A stretch of DNA of 64,000 bases from Stomoxys calcitrans (GCF_963082655.1 NC_081552.1:123232458-123296457), one strand, 5' to 3'. Numbered from the stretch's first letter, positions 1 to 11,564 are shown. A program made the numbers and translations. Notes: a model not told the origin generated them from the sequence alone.

Positions 1-50
1 CATTTGGCACAGTAAAATATAACTTTTTTTTCTCCCCAGTTAAAAAAAAA

Positions 51-1540
51 ACAAGTAAAAGCGTGCTAAGTTCGGCCGGGCCGAATCTTATATACCCTCC
101 ACCATGGATCGCATGTGTCGAGTTCTTTTCCCGGCATCTCTTCTTAGGCAGAAAAGGATATAAGAAAAGAGTTGCTCTGCTATTAAAACGATATCAAGAT
201 ATGGTCCGGTTCGGACCACAATTAAATTATATGTTGGAGACCTGTGTAAAATTTCAGCCAATTCGTATAAGAATTGCGCCCATTGGGGCTCACGAAGTAA
301 AATAGAGAGAACGATTTATACGGGGTCTGTATCGGGCTATAGACCGATTCAGACCATAATAAATACGTTTGTTGATGGTCATGAGAGGATCCATCGTACA
401 AAATTTCAGGCATATCGGATAATAATTGCGACCTCTAAGGGTGAAGAAGTCAAGATCCCAGATCGGTTTATATGGAAGCTATATCAGGTTATGAACCGAT
501 TTGAACCTTATTTGACACAGTTGTTGAAAGTAAAAAAAAAATACGTCATGCAAAATTTCAGCCAAATCGGATAGGAATTGCGCCCTCTAAAAGCTCAAGA
601 AGTCAAATCCCCAGATCTGTTTGTATGACAGCTATATCAGGTTATGGACCGATTTCAACCATACTTGGCACAGTTGTTGGATATCATAACGAAATACTTC
701 GGGCATAAATTCATTCAAATCGGATAAGAATTGTTCCCTCTAGAGGCTCAAGAAGTCAAGACCCAAGATCGGTTTATATGGCAGCTATATCAGGTTATGA
801 ACCGATTTCAACCATACTTGGCACAGTTGTTGGATATAATAACAAAACACGTCGTGCAAAATTTCATTTCAATCGGATAAGAATTGCGCACTCTAGAGGC
901 TCAAAAAGTCAAGACCCAAGATCGGTTTATATGGCAGCTATATCAGGTTATGAACCGATTTGAACCATACTTGGCACAGCTGTTGGACATAATAACAAAA
1001 CACGTCGTGCAAAATTTCATTCTGATCGGATAAGAATTGCGCACGATAGAGGCTCAAGAAGTCAAGACCCAAGATCGGTTTATATGGCAGCTATATCAGG
1101 TTATGAACCGATTTGAACCATACTTCGCGCAATTGTTGGACATAATAACAAAACACGTCGTGCAAAATTTCATTCCAATCGGATAAGAATTGCGCACTCT
1201 AGAGGCTCAAGAAGTCAAGACCCAAGATCGGTTTATATGGCAGCTATATCAAAACATGGACCGATATGGCCCATTTACAATACCAACCGACCTACACTAA
1301 TAAGAAGTATTTGTGCAAAATTTCAAGCGGCTAGCTTAACTCCTTCGGAAGTTAGCGTGCTTTCGACAGACAGACGGACGGACGGACGGACGGACAGACG
1401 GACGGACATGGCTAGATCGACATAAAATGTCACGACGATCAAGAATATATATACTTTATGGGGTCTCAGACGAATATTTCGAGTAGTTACAAACAGAATG
1501 ACGAAATTAGTATACCCCCCATCTTATGGTGGAGGGTATA
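51..1540 (+). mobile_element. DINE-1/Helentron-like element, family A (copy A1), full length
   Basis: Starts ACAAGTAAAAGCGTGC, followed by the palindrome TTCGGCCGGGCCGAA and the subterminal repeat TATACCCTCCACCAT; ends with a stem-loop whose 3' arm is ATGGTGGAGGGTATA. The interior carries units beginning GATCGGTTTATATGGC at about 471, 614, 767, 920, 1073 and 1226, that is 153 bp apart from 614 on. A GACG microsatellite (about 1365-1408) and the dipteran core around TTCTTGATCG follow. This is the DINE-1 layout: subterminal inverted repeats, central tandem repeats, microsatellite, stem-loop. No transposase is encoded, so it is non-autonomous. It shares private substitutions with the inverted copy at 18930-20894. 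Confidence 0.85.
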
Positions 1541-1667
1541 ATAACCACTAGAGCATTTTTAAAGCTCATCATAGTGAATTGCTATCATTTAGCACACATC
1601 CTGAGTCGATCGTTATTGCCATCAATGGGTCCATCTTCCATCCTTATAGGTGTTACTAGCAAATGTA

Positions 1668-2175
1668 GACGAATGCGCATGTAACTCTGTGGTACAGGGA
1701 AACGGTCGGTAGGACGGCGAAAATCCTATGGGGAGATGCAGATCGTGAGAAGACGAGGTTATTACTGAAAGGAAGTAAGAAGGAGGTCAGTATAGCTTTT
1801 GGTATCATAATGGGACACATAGGACTACGAGCTCACTTATGCAAAATCGGTGCGGCAAGTGATAGCATGTGTAGAGAATGCGGGGAAAATTATGAGACGT
1901 TGGAGCATTTCTTATGCCATTGCCCGGCTTTCGCGGCTAAGATACCGGCACTTAGGTGGGGGCACAATACCAGACATAAACCAACTTAGGGGCGTGGCTT
2001 GGAAAACAAATAAGGATTCTGTGAGCAGCACGGAATTCCTAACTTAGATTTTCTTTGCCGAGTTTACTTTTTTAGTATTTAGAGCGCACAACAAGCCGAT
2101 TACTGGCTTAGGTGTATGTCCATAGTGGCATGGGATGGATTAATATCCGCATCCACATTTCAACCTATCCTAATC
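1668..2175 (+). pseudogene. 3' end of non-LTR retrotransposon (I/LOA/Jockey-like)
   Basis: Translated across frames this encodes the C-terminal tail of a non-LTR reverse transcriptase, with GHIGLRAHLCKIG, then a CRECGENYETLEHFLCHCP zinc-knuckle-like motif, then NQLRGVAWK. The same tail occurs at 10400-10659, 16880-17086 and, inverted, at 48226-48640, so it is a repeat family. Frameshifts break the reading frame. It lies downstream of the onecut exon on that gene's strand, presumably in an intron, and in the opposite orientation. Confidence 0.75.
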
Positions 2176-2239
2176 TAACCTGTGCGACTGTAGTAGAGTA
2201 GCGAATAGAAATTGTAGACGCCATTATTTATGGTTACAA

Positions 2240-2246
2240 ACTTACC
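2240..2246 (-). promoter_or_regulatory. onecut: Splice donor of the onecut CUT exon
   Basis: On the minus strand the sequence reads ATTACGG/GTAAGTTTG, a near-perfect donor. Open reading continues only about 28 codons beyond it with no homology to Onecut. Onecut genes place an intron between CUT and homeodomain, which agrees. Confidence 0.75.
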
Positions 2247-3857
2247 CGTAATATCGTTACAGTCGTGCATAGAGTTAGAAGTCGCCCCGGTTTTATGATC
2301 TTGAGCCGCTGCAATGCGTAATGCAGACATACGCTGAAACTCGGGTTCTTGGAGCCATTTTAGCATTCGTCGAAATGTTTCGCGGCCAGATTTAAGCTTT
2401 GACCAAGGCTTTGGATTCCTCAAAAGATCGGATAATGTGCCTTGGGAACGACATAGAACTCTTTGTGCAAATATTGCTTGGGGTATGCTGTAACGTTTGA
2501 GCTCAGATGAAATCCGCTGCGCTAAGTCCTTTGTGTTAATTTCTTCTATTTCCTCAACATCATTCCTACACGATAAGGAGACCCTTACGCCTTCAGTCTT
2601 TATGTTACAACTTGGTTTTTGGGTAGAACGCTGTTGCGAATAGTCAAACTTTTTACGGCTTTCTTTGCACGTGGTAAATATTTTGAAATTCTCCTGCTGC
2701 TTTTGTGAGTTTCGAGTTGTTTGTTGATCCGAGTAAGGGCACGCAACAACGTGCTCACCTATGTCGAATTTGGGTTCATTTGCCGAAGACAGGTTCCTTG
2801 CATTTAGTGAGATTTCCTCTTCAAGCTTCGGTATCGTTAATGTTTCATCCTTTGAGTTTGCTATCGGCATCATTGGGTCGTTATTGGTCTTTCCAAGACT
2901 ATATTTCTGGGAGAGTGCTGAATTGGTACAGTCATCATTTGAATGTTTTTTAACGTTATAAGAATCGTCCTCCCCCTTTTCGTCATCGAAACATGTATCT
3001 TTGTCAGGAATAAATATCTTCTCTTCCATAACACGAACATCTATCTTGTTAAATGAAGGCACGGATATTACCGAGTTATTCTGAATGAAGTTGTTATCAT
3101 ATTTTTTGCTCTTGCATGACTGCACAGTTACAAGTTCATTCAACTCTAAAATCCGTAGCGTATCCGAAATGATGGCTTTTTCACTATTTGTGGTACGAAG
3201 TTTTTCCTGTGAAGAATATTCGGGATCCACTAACTCATTAAAACTCTGTGAATTCTCCGAATTCGTGTGCACCTGATAGTCTGACGAGCGATCTGCCTGT
3301 TTTTGCGGCGGAAATATCGTATGGTGCACGGTTTTTGTCAAAAGATATGCATTTTTTCTTATTGTGGGATCACTGCGAGTCCTGTTAACGATAATATCGT
3401 TATTGATATTGTCAATGCTTGAAGTATCAACAACACAGGCATCGTTCAAATGATTTCCATATAAGAATTTCTCCGACATGGTTGATATGGGTGGTAGAGG
3501 CGTCAGCGGTGTTAACGTAGCATATGATGGTACGTTGCTAACATCGCCCGATGTAAGACACTCTTCATTTTTGGGGGAGCCTAAAGGCTGACAGCAGTTT
3601 ATATCTGATGTTACATTGGGAATGTTGCATATTTGCAAATCCCCGGAATGTTTTAAGGCAGATTCCGAATTACTTTCTTGAATTTTTTCTACTACAGTTC
3701 TCAAGCTCTTAGAGGTATTTGAAAACAAGGCATAATTGTTTGTAGTGATTCCAGACAACAACTGTGGCTGGTTGTAACAGTGATACATTTGTAAGGAATT
3801 TTCAGGAAGGATATTTTGTGTGCCGGAATTATCACCACCGAAATTAGCTGGATCCAT
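2246..3857 (-). CDS. onecut: Onecut transcription factor, N-terminal + CUT-domain exon (partial)
   Basis: A single long open exon encodes about 537 residues of an Onecut-class (HNF6-like) DNA-binding factor that acts in the nucleus. Residues 1 to about 430 are low-complexity and Ser/Asn/Thr rich. Residues of about 437-518 form a CUT domain with INTKDLAQRISSELKRYSIP, FAQRVLCRSQGTLSDLL, NPKPWSKLKSGRETF and WLQEPEFQRMSALR. The ATG at 3857-3855 is the first Met after an in-frame TAA just upstream and has a good context (AAAAATGG). The exon ends at a donor, ACGG/GTAAGT, at 2246/2245, giving a phase-1 intron. The homeodomain exon that must follow is not in the window. One oddity: the position that is Trp in vertebrate FRRMWKWLQ is Leu here. 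The reading frame is clean, unlike everything else nearby, so it is under constraint. Family assignment is very secure; start codon moderately so. Confidence 0.9.
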
Positions 3858-4523
3858 TTTTCCTATTATTGGCACTTATTTAAAGTCACTATTTTATCAT
3901 TCTGGTTGCCACCACTTTTCGAAAGAGTTTTTTATATGTTTTAGTTTTATCCTTTGCAATTCTCCGTTTTGTTTCACTGTGATTTTGTTCAATTGATATA
4001 TATTTTTCCATTTTTAATCTTCTTCTATTCGTATCCATAAGAGATCATGCGTAGAAAGTTCAAACACATTTTCTCTTGTGAGCCGAATTCGTTTTTTCTG
4101 CATTACTTGAATTGATGTTGCCTTTCTTTATTTCATTCAGAATTTGCCGCATTTCCATCCATTGATTAATTAATAAAGAGAAAACAAAGTAATTATTATT
4201 TTAAAACAGCAAAAGAGAATATTTGTAACAATGATAGAATATAATGTAATTACAATTTCTAACCACAAACACTAAAAAGAACTGTTTAACTCACATAAAA
4301 GTTCAAATCAATGGTCTCTTATCGGTACCAGTATACATTATTGTCTTTGTTGCACTTTCTATAAATTAATGTGTTCTTTTGAAAACTTTTGGCACCAGTT
4401 TTTTGTTTAAGAGAATAGATGTGGGTTAAGTAGAAATTGTGTCTGCCGTTATTTGAAATCATTAAAAAACTATTAAATAGTAGAATATTTGGTGGAGTTG
4501 TATTCTGAAAACTTTTAAAATTA
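3858..4523. other. AT-rich sequence upstream of onecut exon, no gene seen
   Basis: Lies 5' of the onecut start on the minus strand. It should contain 5' UTR or an upstream intron. No acceptor or promoter element could be picked with confidence, and it does not match the repeat families of the window. Confidence 0.4.
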
Positions 4524-6630
4524 ACAAGAAAAAAAATGGAGAGATCGATTTATATGGGAGCTGTATCGGGCTACAGACCGATTCAGACCATAATAAACAC
4601 ATATGTTGATGGTCATGAGAGGATCCGTCGTACAAAATTTCAGGCAAATCGGATAATAATTGCGACCCCTAGAGGCTCAAGAAGTCAAGATCCCAGATCG
4701 GTTTATATGGCAGCTATATCTGGTTATGAACCGATTTGAACTTTATTTGACATAGTTGTTGAAAGTAAGAATTAAATACGTCATGCAAACCTTCAGCCAA
4801 ATCGGATAGGAATTGCGCCCTCTAGAAGCTCAAGAAGTCAAGACCCCAGATCTGTTTATATGACAGCTATATCAGGTTATGTACCGATTTGAACAATACT
4901 TGGCACAGTTGTTGGATATAATAACAAAACACGTAGTGCAAAATTTCATCCCAATCGGATAAGAATTGCGCGCTCTAGAGGCTCAAGAAGTCAAGACCCA
5001 AGATCGGTTTATATGGCAGCTATATCAAAACATGGACCGATATGGCCCATTTACAATACCAACCGACCTACACTAATAAGAAGTATTTGTGCAAAATTTC
5101 AAGCGGCTAGCTTTACTCCTTCGGAAGTTAGCGTGCTTTCGACAGATACTAATTTCGTCATTCTGTTTGTAACTACTCGAAATATTCGTCTGAGACCCCA
5201 TAAAGTATATATATTCTTGATCGTCGTGACATTTTATGTCGATCTAGCCATGTCCGTCCGTCTGTCCGTCCGTCCGTCTGTCTGTCGAAAGCACGCTAAC
5301 TTCCGAAGGAGTAAAGCTAGCCGCTTGAAATTTTGCACAAATACGTCTTATTAGTGTAGGTCAAATACTTCTTATTAGTGTAGGTCGGTTGGTATTGTAA
5401 ATGGGCCATATCGGTCCATGTTTTGATATAGCTGCCATATAAACCGATCTTGGGTCTTGACTTCTTGAGCCTCTAGAGTGCGCAATTCTTATCCGATTGG
5501 AATGAAACTTTGCACGACGTGTTTTGCTATGATATCCAACAACTGCGCCAAGTATAGTTCAAATCAGTTCATAACCTGATATAGCTGTCATATAAACCGA
5601 TCTTGGGTCTTGACTTCTTGAGCCTCTAGAGGGCGCAATTCTTATCCGATATGAATGAATTTTGGCACGACGTGTTTTGGTATGATATCCAACAACTGTG
5701 CCAAGTATGGTTTAAATCGGTGCATAACCTGATATAGCTGCCATATAAACCGATCTTGGGTCTTGACTTCTTGAGCCCCTAGCCTCTGCGCAATTCTTGT
5801 CCGATTGGAATGAAATTTTGCACGACGTGTTTTGTTATGATATCCAACAACTATGCCAAGAATGGTTTAAATCGGTCTATAACCTGATATAGCTGTCATA
5901 TAAACCGATCTTGGGTCTTGACTTCTTGAGCTTCTAGAGGGCGCAATTCTTATCCGATATGAATGAATTTTGGCACGACGTGTTTTGGTATGATATCCAA
6001 CAACTGTGCCAAGTATGGTTTAAATCGGTGCATAACCTGATATAGCTGCCATATAAACCGATCTTGGGTCTTGACTTCTTGAGCCTCTAGCCTCTGCGCA
6101 ATTCTTGTCCGATTGGAATGAAATTTTGCACGACGTGTTTTGTTATGATATCCAACAACTATGCCAAGAATGGTTCAAATCGGTCTATAATCTGATATAG
6201 CTGTCATATAAACCGATCTTGGGTCTTGACTTCTTGAGCCTCTAGAGGGCGCAATTATTATCCGATTTGCCTGAAATTTTGTACGACGGATTCTCTCATG
6301 ACCATCAACATACGTGTTTATTATGGTCTGAATCGGTCTATAGCCCGATACAGCTCCCATATAAATCGATCTCTCTATTTTACTTCTTGAGCCCCCAAAG
6401 GGCGCAATTCTTATTCGAATTAGCTGACATTTTACACAGGCCTCCAACATATAATTTAATTGTGGTCCAAACCGGACCATATCTTGATATCGCTCTAATA
6501 GCAGAGCAAATCTTCTCTTATATCCTTTTTTCCCAAAGAAGAGATGCCCGGAAAAGAACTCGACAAATGCGATCCATGGTGGAGGGTATATAAGATTCGG
6601 CCCGGCCGAACTTAGCACGCTTTTACTTGT
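4524..6630. mobile_element. Palindromic DINE dimer, family A (A2 plus / A3 minus)
   Basis: Two family-A elements are joined in inverted orientation. The plus half (4524-5146) keeps ACAAG, lacks the GC palindrome and subterminal repeat, jumps to GAGAGATCGATTTATATGGG, and stops in the TTTCGACAGA that begins the microsatellite. The minus half (5147-6630) starts abruptly at TACTAATTTCGTC, inside its own 3' end, and runs to a complete 5' terminus (TTCGGCCCGGCCGAA then ACTTGT). A 24-bp local duplication sits near 5341-5385. The dimer has 5' ends at both outer edges and no terminal stem-loop. Confidence 0.8.
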
Positions 6631-7030
6631 TTTTTTTTTTTTTTTGGGGACTGAGCATATAGCTTGTATTATGTTAAGGAGCTCGGTCGAGTACGAATAG
6701 TAAGCTCGGAAAGTAACAATTTTTAAAGTTTCGCCTAGATGCTGATGTATCCAATGAAAAAATCATAAGAGCAACAGACAAATGGTTGCCAGGTACAAGA
6801 AAACACAACAAGAATTTCGAAGACACATAAATTGTTTCGTAATATTCACACAAAAAAGGAATATCCTTCCCAAAGTAGGTATTTAAATTTTTATTTTTAT
6901 TTGATGTATACCATAACGAATGCAATAGATCATAAAACAAAACATTATTGGAGTTATGCGAAACACATTTTTAATAAGTGTGTTTATAAGTGTGTATCAT
7001 AACATTGAAATAAATTAAAAAGAACTCTGA
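6631..7030. other. Unassigned AT-rich spacer
   Basis: Begins with a T-run next to the DINE end. No coding signal or match to other repeats of the window was seen. Confidence 0.4.
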
Positions 7031-8484
7031 ACAAGTAAAACGGCGTTAAGTGTAAAATTTCAATCGCAATCGGATTAAAAATGCGCCTTTATGGGGCCAA
7101 GACTTTAAATCGAGAAATCGGTTTATATGGCAGCTATATGCAAATCTTGATCGATCTAGACCAACTTGAAGAAATATGTGGAGGGGCTTAACTTAACTCT
7201 TTGTCCCAAATTTCGGCAACATCGGACAATAAATGCGCTTTTTATGGCCCCAAAACCTAAAACAGAGAGATCGGTCTATATGGCAGCTGTATCCAAATCT
7301 AAACCGATCTGAGCCAAATTGACGGAGGGTGTTGAAGGGCCTAAGACAACTCACTGTCCCAAATTTCAGCAAAATCGGATAATAAATGTGGCCTTTATTG
7401 GCCTAAGACCCTAAATCGGCGGATCGGTCTATATCGCAGCTATATCCAAATCTGGACCGATCTGAGCCAAATTGACGAGGGATGTCGAATGGCCTAACAC
7501 AACTCAATGTCCCGAATTTCAGCAAAATCGGATAATAAATGTGGCTTTTATGGGCCTAAGACCCTAAATTGGAGGATCGGTCAATATGGCAGCTATATTT
7601 AAATCTGAACCGATCTGATCCATATTGACAGACGATGTCGAAGGGCCTAACACAACTCACTGTCCCAAATTTCAGCAAAATCGGATAATAAATGTAGCTT
7701 TTATGGGTCTTTGACCCTAAATCGGAGGATCGGTCTATATCGCAGCTATATCCAAATCTGAACCGATTTGAGCCGTATTGACGGAGGACATCGAAGGGCC
7801 TAACACAACTCACTGTCCCAAATTTCAGCAAAATCGGGTAATAAATGTAGCTTTTATGGGCCTATGACCCTAAATCGGAGGATCGGTCTATATGGCAGCT
7901 GTATCCAAATCTAAACCGATCTGAGCCAAATTGACGGAGGATGTCGAATGGCCTAACACAACTCACTGTCCCGAATTTCAGCAAAATCGGATAATAAATG
8001 TAGCTTTTATGGGCCTAAGACCCTAAATTGGAGGATCGGTCTATATGGCAGCTATATCCAAATCTGGACCGATCTGAGCCAAATTGACGAGGGATGTCGA
8101 AGGGCCTAAGACAACTCACTGTCCCAAATTTCAGCAAAATCGGATAATAAATGTGGCCTTTATTGGCCTAAGACCCTAAATCGGCGGATCGGTCTATATG
8201 GGGGCTATATCAAGATATAATCCGATATAGCCCATCTTCGAACTTAACCTGCTTATGGATAAAAAAAGAACCTGTGCAAAATTTCAGCTCAATATCTCTA
8301 TTTTTGAAGACTGTAGCGTGATTTCAACAGACAGACGGACAGACGGACGGACATGTCTAGATCGTCTTAGATTTTTACGCTGATCAAGAATATATATACT
8401 TTATAGGGTCGGAAATGGATATTTCGATGTATTGCAAACGGAATGACAAAATGAATATATCCCCATCCGTCGGTGAAGGGTATA
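7031..8484 (+). mobile_element. DINE-1-like element, family B (copy B1)
   Basis: Starts ACAAGTAAAACGGCGTTAAG with the palindrome deleted and ends in a stem-loop (CCCATCCGTCGGTGAAGGGTATA). The interior is eight tandem units, each with ATCGGTCTATATGGCAGC or a variant, at 7116, 7269, 7422, 7575, 7728, 7881, 8034 and 8187: every step is exactly 153 bp. A GACAGACG microsatellite (about 8329-8352) and the core TCAAGAATATATATAC follow. It is diverged from family A but has the same architecture. Confidence 0.85.
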
Positions 8485-8865
8485 AAAAGTTTGAATTACC
8501 ATCTGAGATCTGTTTATATTTGGCAAATTATTAAGTTAAAACTATATTACAACATTAACTTGAACTTGGAACCTTTTTCAAAACTAGTTAAAACCGCGAA
8601 TAATATGGTCTACATATCAAGAATAAAAGGTTTTGTCAGGGTAAAAAACTTTATAATTGCCAAAAATTCTTCCAAAAAATTATCCCAAAAACATGTACTT
8701 TCATCGTAAAAAAAGTCCAATGTTTTTTACAATAAATGTTTACTTGTCGAAAATTTCCCTTACGAGAAACGAGTTATTTTCTTGCGTAAAGTATGTATGG
8801 GAGCTAAATCTAAACCTGAAACGATTTGGACCAAATTTGGCTTAAATAGTCGTGTTATTCGAGTT
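8485..8865. other. Unassigned AT-rich spacer
   Basis: No recognisable gene or element; the short ORFs are low-complexity Lys/Asn-rich translations of A-rich DNA. Confidence 0.4.
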
Positions 8866-9237
8866 ATTGGCAAATATTTTTAATACCATTTAGTATCAAT
8901 TTAATATCAGACGAGTGGGCTATTACGTATTGACGGCGTCTCATTGTGTCACATGTCGTGTCACCGCGGCAAAAGTTTTTTTTTATCTTTGTACTTAAAA
9001 TATTGAAGCCATTATAAAATGTAAGCTTTATTAATTAAAATGTTTTAATACCAATTGTGGGCGAAATAGTAATAGTGAAAACTCTAAGGACGTTCTCTAT
9101 ATCAAAAACATTATAAAGTCTCTTGTGGGGTAAACGATGCTGTGTCGTTTTAATCACTTAAACCCGCTTCTGAGAGTCAAAAGATATTGAATTAATTGTT
9201 GAATACTAAGAATCGTGGATGGTCACTGTGTAACAAA
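8866..9237. repeat. Unclassified dispersed repeat (family E)
   Basis: Shares a diverged but collinear sequence with 45831-46120: GCAAA, then TTTTTAATACCATTT, TATCA, AGACRA, GACGGCGTC-like, GCCATTATAAAAT, and an AATAAATAAAATGTTTT-like segment. There is no coding capacity. Both copies are interrupted or ended by other elements, so true ends are unknown. Confidence 0.5.
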
Positions 9238-10237
9238 ACAAGTAAAAGCGTGCGTTCGGCCGGGCCGAATATTATATACCCTCCACCATGGATCGCATTT
9301 GTCGAGTTCTTTTCCCGGCATCTTTTCTTAGCCAAAAAAGGATATAAGAAAAGATTTCCTCTGCTATTAGAGCGATATCAAGATATGATCCGGTTTAGAC
9401 CACAATTAAATTATATGTTGGAGACCTGTGTACAATGTCAGCCAATTCGAATATGAATTGCGGCCTTTGGTGGCTCAAGAAGTAAAATAGAGAGATCGAT
9501 TTATATGGGAGCTGTATCGGGCCATAGACCGATTCAGAGCATAATAAACACGTATGTTAATGGTCATGAGAGAATCCGTCGTACAATATTTCAGGCAAAT
9601 CGGATAATAATTGCATCCTCTAGAGGCTCAAGCAGTCAAGACCGAAGATGGGTTTATATGGCGGCTATACCAGGTTATGGACCGATTTGAACCATACTTA
9701 ATACAGTTGTTAGAAGTGGTACTAAAACACTATGTGCAAAATTTCAGTCAAATCGGATGAGAATTACGCCCTCTAGAGGCTCAAGAAGTCAAGACCCAAG
9801 ATCGGTTTATATGACAGCTATACCAGGTTATGGACCGATTTGAACCATACTTAGCACAGTTGTTAAAAGTGATACTAAAACACTATGCGCAAAATTTCAG
9901 TCGGATGGGAATTGAGCCCTCTAGAGGCTCAAGAAGTCAAGACCCAAGACCGGTTTATATGGCAGCTATGTCAAAACATGGACCGATATGGCCCATTTAC
10001 AATACCAACCGACTTCAGTAATAAAAAGTATTTGTGCAAAATTTCAAGCGGCTAGCTCTACTCCTTCGAAAGTTAGCGTGCTTTCGACAGACGGACGGAC
10101 GGACATGGCTAGATCGACATAAAATTTCACGACGATCAAGAATATATATACCTTATGGGGTCTCAGACGAATATTTCCAGTAGTTACAAACAGAATGACG
10201 AAATTAGTATACCCCCCATTCTATGGTAGAGGGTATA
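9238..10237 (+). mobile_element. DINE-1-like element, family A (A5)
   Basis: ACAAGTAAAAGCGTGCG start, GC palindrome, TATACCCTCCACCATGG subterminal repeat, three to four 153-bp-type units, a short GACG microsatellite and a terminal stem-loop. The same insertion is present, inverted, in the duplicated region at 48786-49801: both have AATTGTTAATTTTAATTA-type flank beside the 3' end. Confidence 0.8.
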
Positions 10238-10399
10238 AAAATTGTTAATTTTAATTATATACATAAATAATTGAAATACAATAAGACAAAATTATTTTCA
10301 ATGATTTTTTATTTTGGTTTTAGTAACAAAACAATAACGATTTGATGGCAGCCTTCTGTCCTTCAATGCCAAATCGTCTGCTCTTTCACTCTTTCCTAT

Positions 10400-10659
10400 G
10401 GGTGATCCGGATCGTGAAAGGACGAGTCTATTACTGAAAGGAAGTAGGAAGGAGGTCAGTATAGCTTTTGCAAAATCGGTGCGGTAAGTGATAGCATGTG
10501 GGGACGATAATGTGACGTTGGAGCATTTTCTTTGTCATTGCCCGGATTTCGCAGCTAAAAGAGATCGGTACTTAAGTGGGCACACTATACAAGACATGAA
10601 CCAACTTAGGGGAGTGGCTTGGAAAACAATTAAGGATTTTCTTTTTTGAGGTTATTTAT
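10400..10659 (+). pseudogene. Non-LTR retrotransposon C-terminal fragment
   Basis: Encodes the DPDRERTSLLLKGSRKEVSI-like stretch and the ETLEHFLCHCP / MNQLRGVAWKTIKDF tail of the same family seen at 1668-2175. It continues after the A6 insertion at 11565 into the 3' UTR (AGAGCGCACAACAAGCCGAT...), which ends near 11690. Confidence 0.75.
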
Positions 10660-11564
10660 TATACCCTCCACCATAAGATGGGGGGTATACTAATTTCGTC
10701 ATTCTGTTTGTAACTACTCGAAATATTCGTCTGAGACCCCATAAAGTATATATATTCTTGATCGTCGTGAAATTTTATGTCGATCTAGCCATGTCCGTCC
10801 GTCTGTCCGTCCGTCCGTCCGTCCGTCCGTCCGTCCGTCCGTCCGTCCGTCCGTCTGTCTGTCGAAAGCACGCTAACTTTCGAAGGAGTAAAGCTAGCCG
10901 CTTGAAATTTTGCACAAATACTTCTTATTAGTGTAGGTCGGTTGGTATTGTAAATGGGCCATATCGGTCCATGTTTTGATATAGCTGCCATATAAACCGA
11001 TCTTGGGTCTTGACTTCTTGAGCTTTTAGATGGCGCAATTCCTATCCGATTTGGCTGAAATTTTGCATGACGTATTTTATTTTTACTTTCAACAACTGTG
11101 TCAAATAAGGTTCAAATCGGTTCATAACCTGATATAGCTGCCATATAAACCGATCTGGGATCTTGACTTCTTGACCCCTAGAGGTCGCAATTATTATCCG
11201 ATATGCCAGAAATTTTGTACGACGGATCCTCTCATGACCATCAACAAACGTGTTTATAATGGTCTGAATCGTTCTATAGCCCGATACAGATCCCATATAA
11301 ATCGTTCTCTCTATTTTACTTCGTGAGCCCCAATGGACGCAATTCTTATACGAATTGGCTGAAATTTTACACAGGTCTCCAACATATAATTTAATTGTGG
11401 TCCGAACCGGACCATATCTTGATATCGTTTTAATAGCAGAGCAACTCTTTTCTTATATCCTTTTTTGCCTAAGAAGAGATGCCAGGAAAGAACTCGACAA
11501 ATGCGATCCATGGTGGAGGGTATATAAGATTCGGCCCGGCCGAACTTAGCACGTTTTTACTTGT
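10660..11564 (-). mobile_element. DINE-1-like element, family A (A6), inserted in retroelement
   Basis: Reads TATACCC...ACTTGT on the plus strand. The paralogous copy of the host DNA at about 48328 lacks it. The flank here, GAGGTTATTTAT / TTTTATATATAGAGCGC, joins exactly into GAGGTTATTTATTTTTATAT without it. Insertion was therefore between two T's with no duplication, as expected for DINE-1/Helentrons. Contains a long GTCC/GTCT microsatellite at about 10795-10862 and only one to two internal units. Confidence 0.9.

Noticed and set aside
778..963. Many 60-147 aa ORFs containing YMAAISGYEPI / RSQDPRSVYMAA repeats
   Set aside because: They are translations of the 153-bp DINE units (51 codons), present on both strands of every copy and ended by a stop in each unit. 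No evidence of coding selection.
471..1240. CRISPR-like array (regular repeats)
   Set aside because: Contiguous 153-bp tandem units without spacers, in a eukaryotic transposon.
2705..2961. Plus-strand ORFs across the onecut exon
   Set aside because: Shadows of the minus-strand coding frame; no domain and no splice context.
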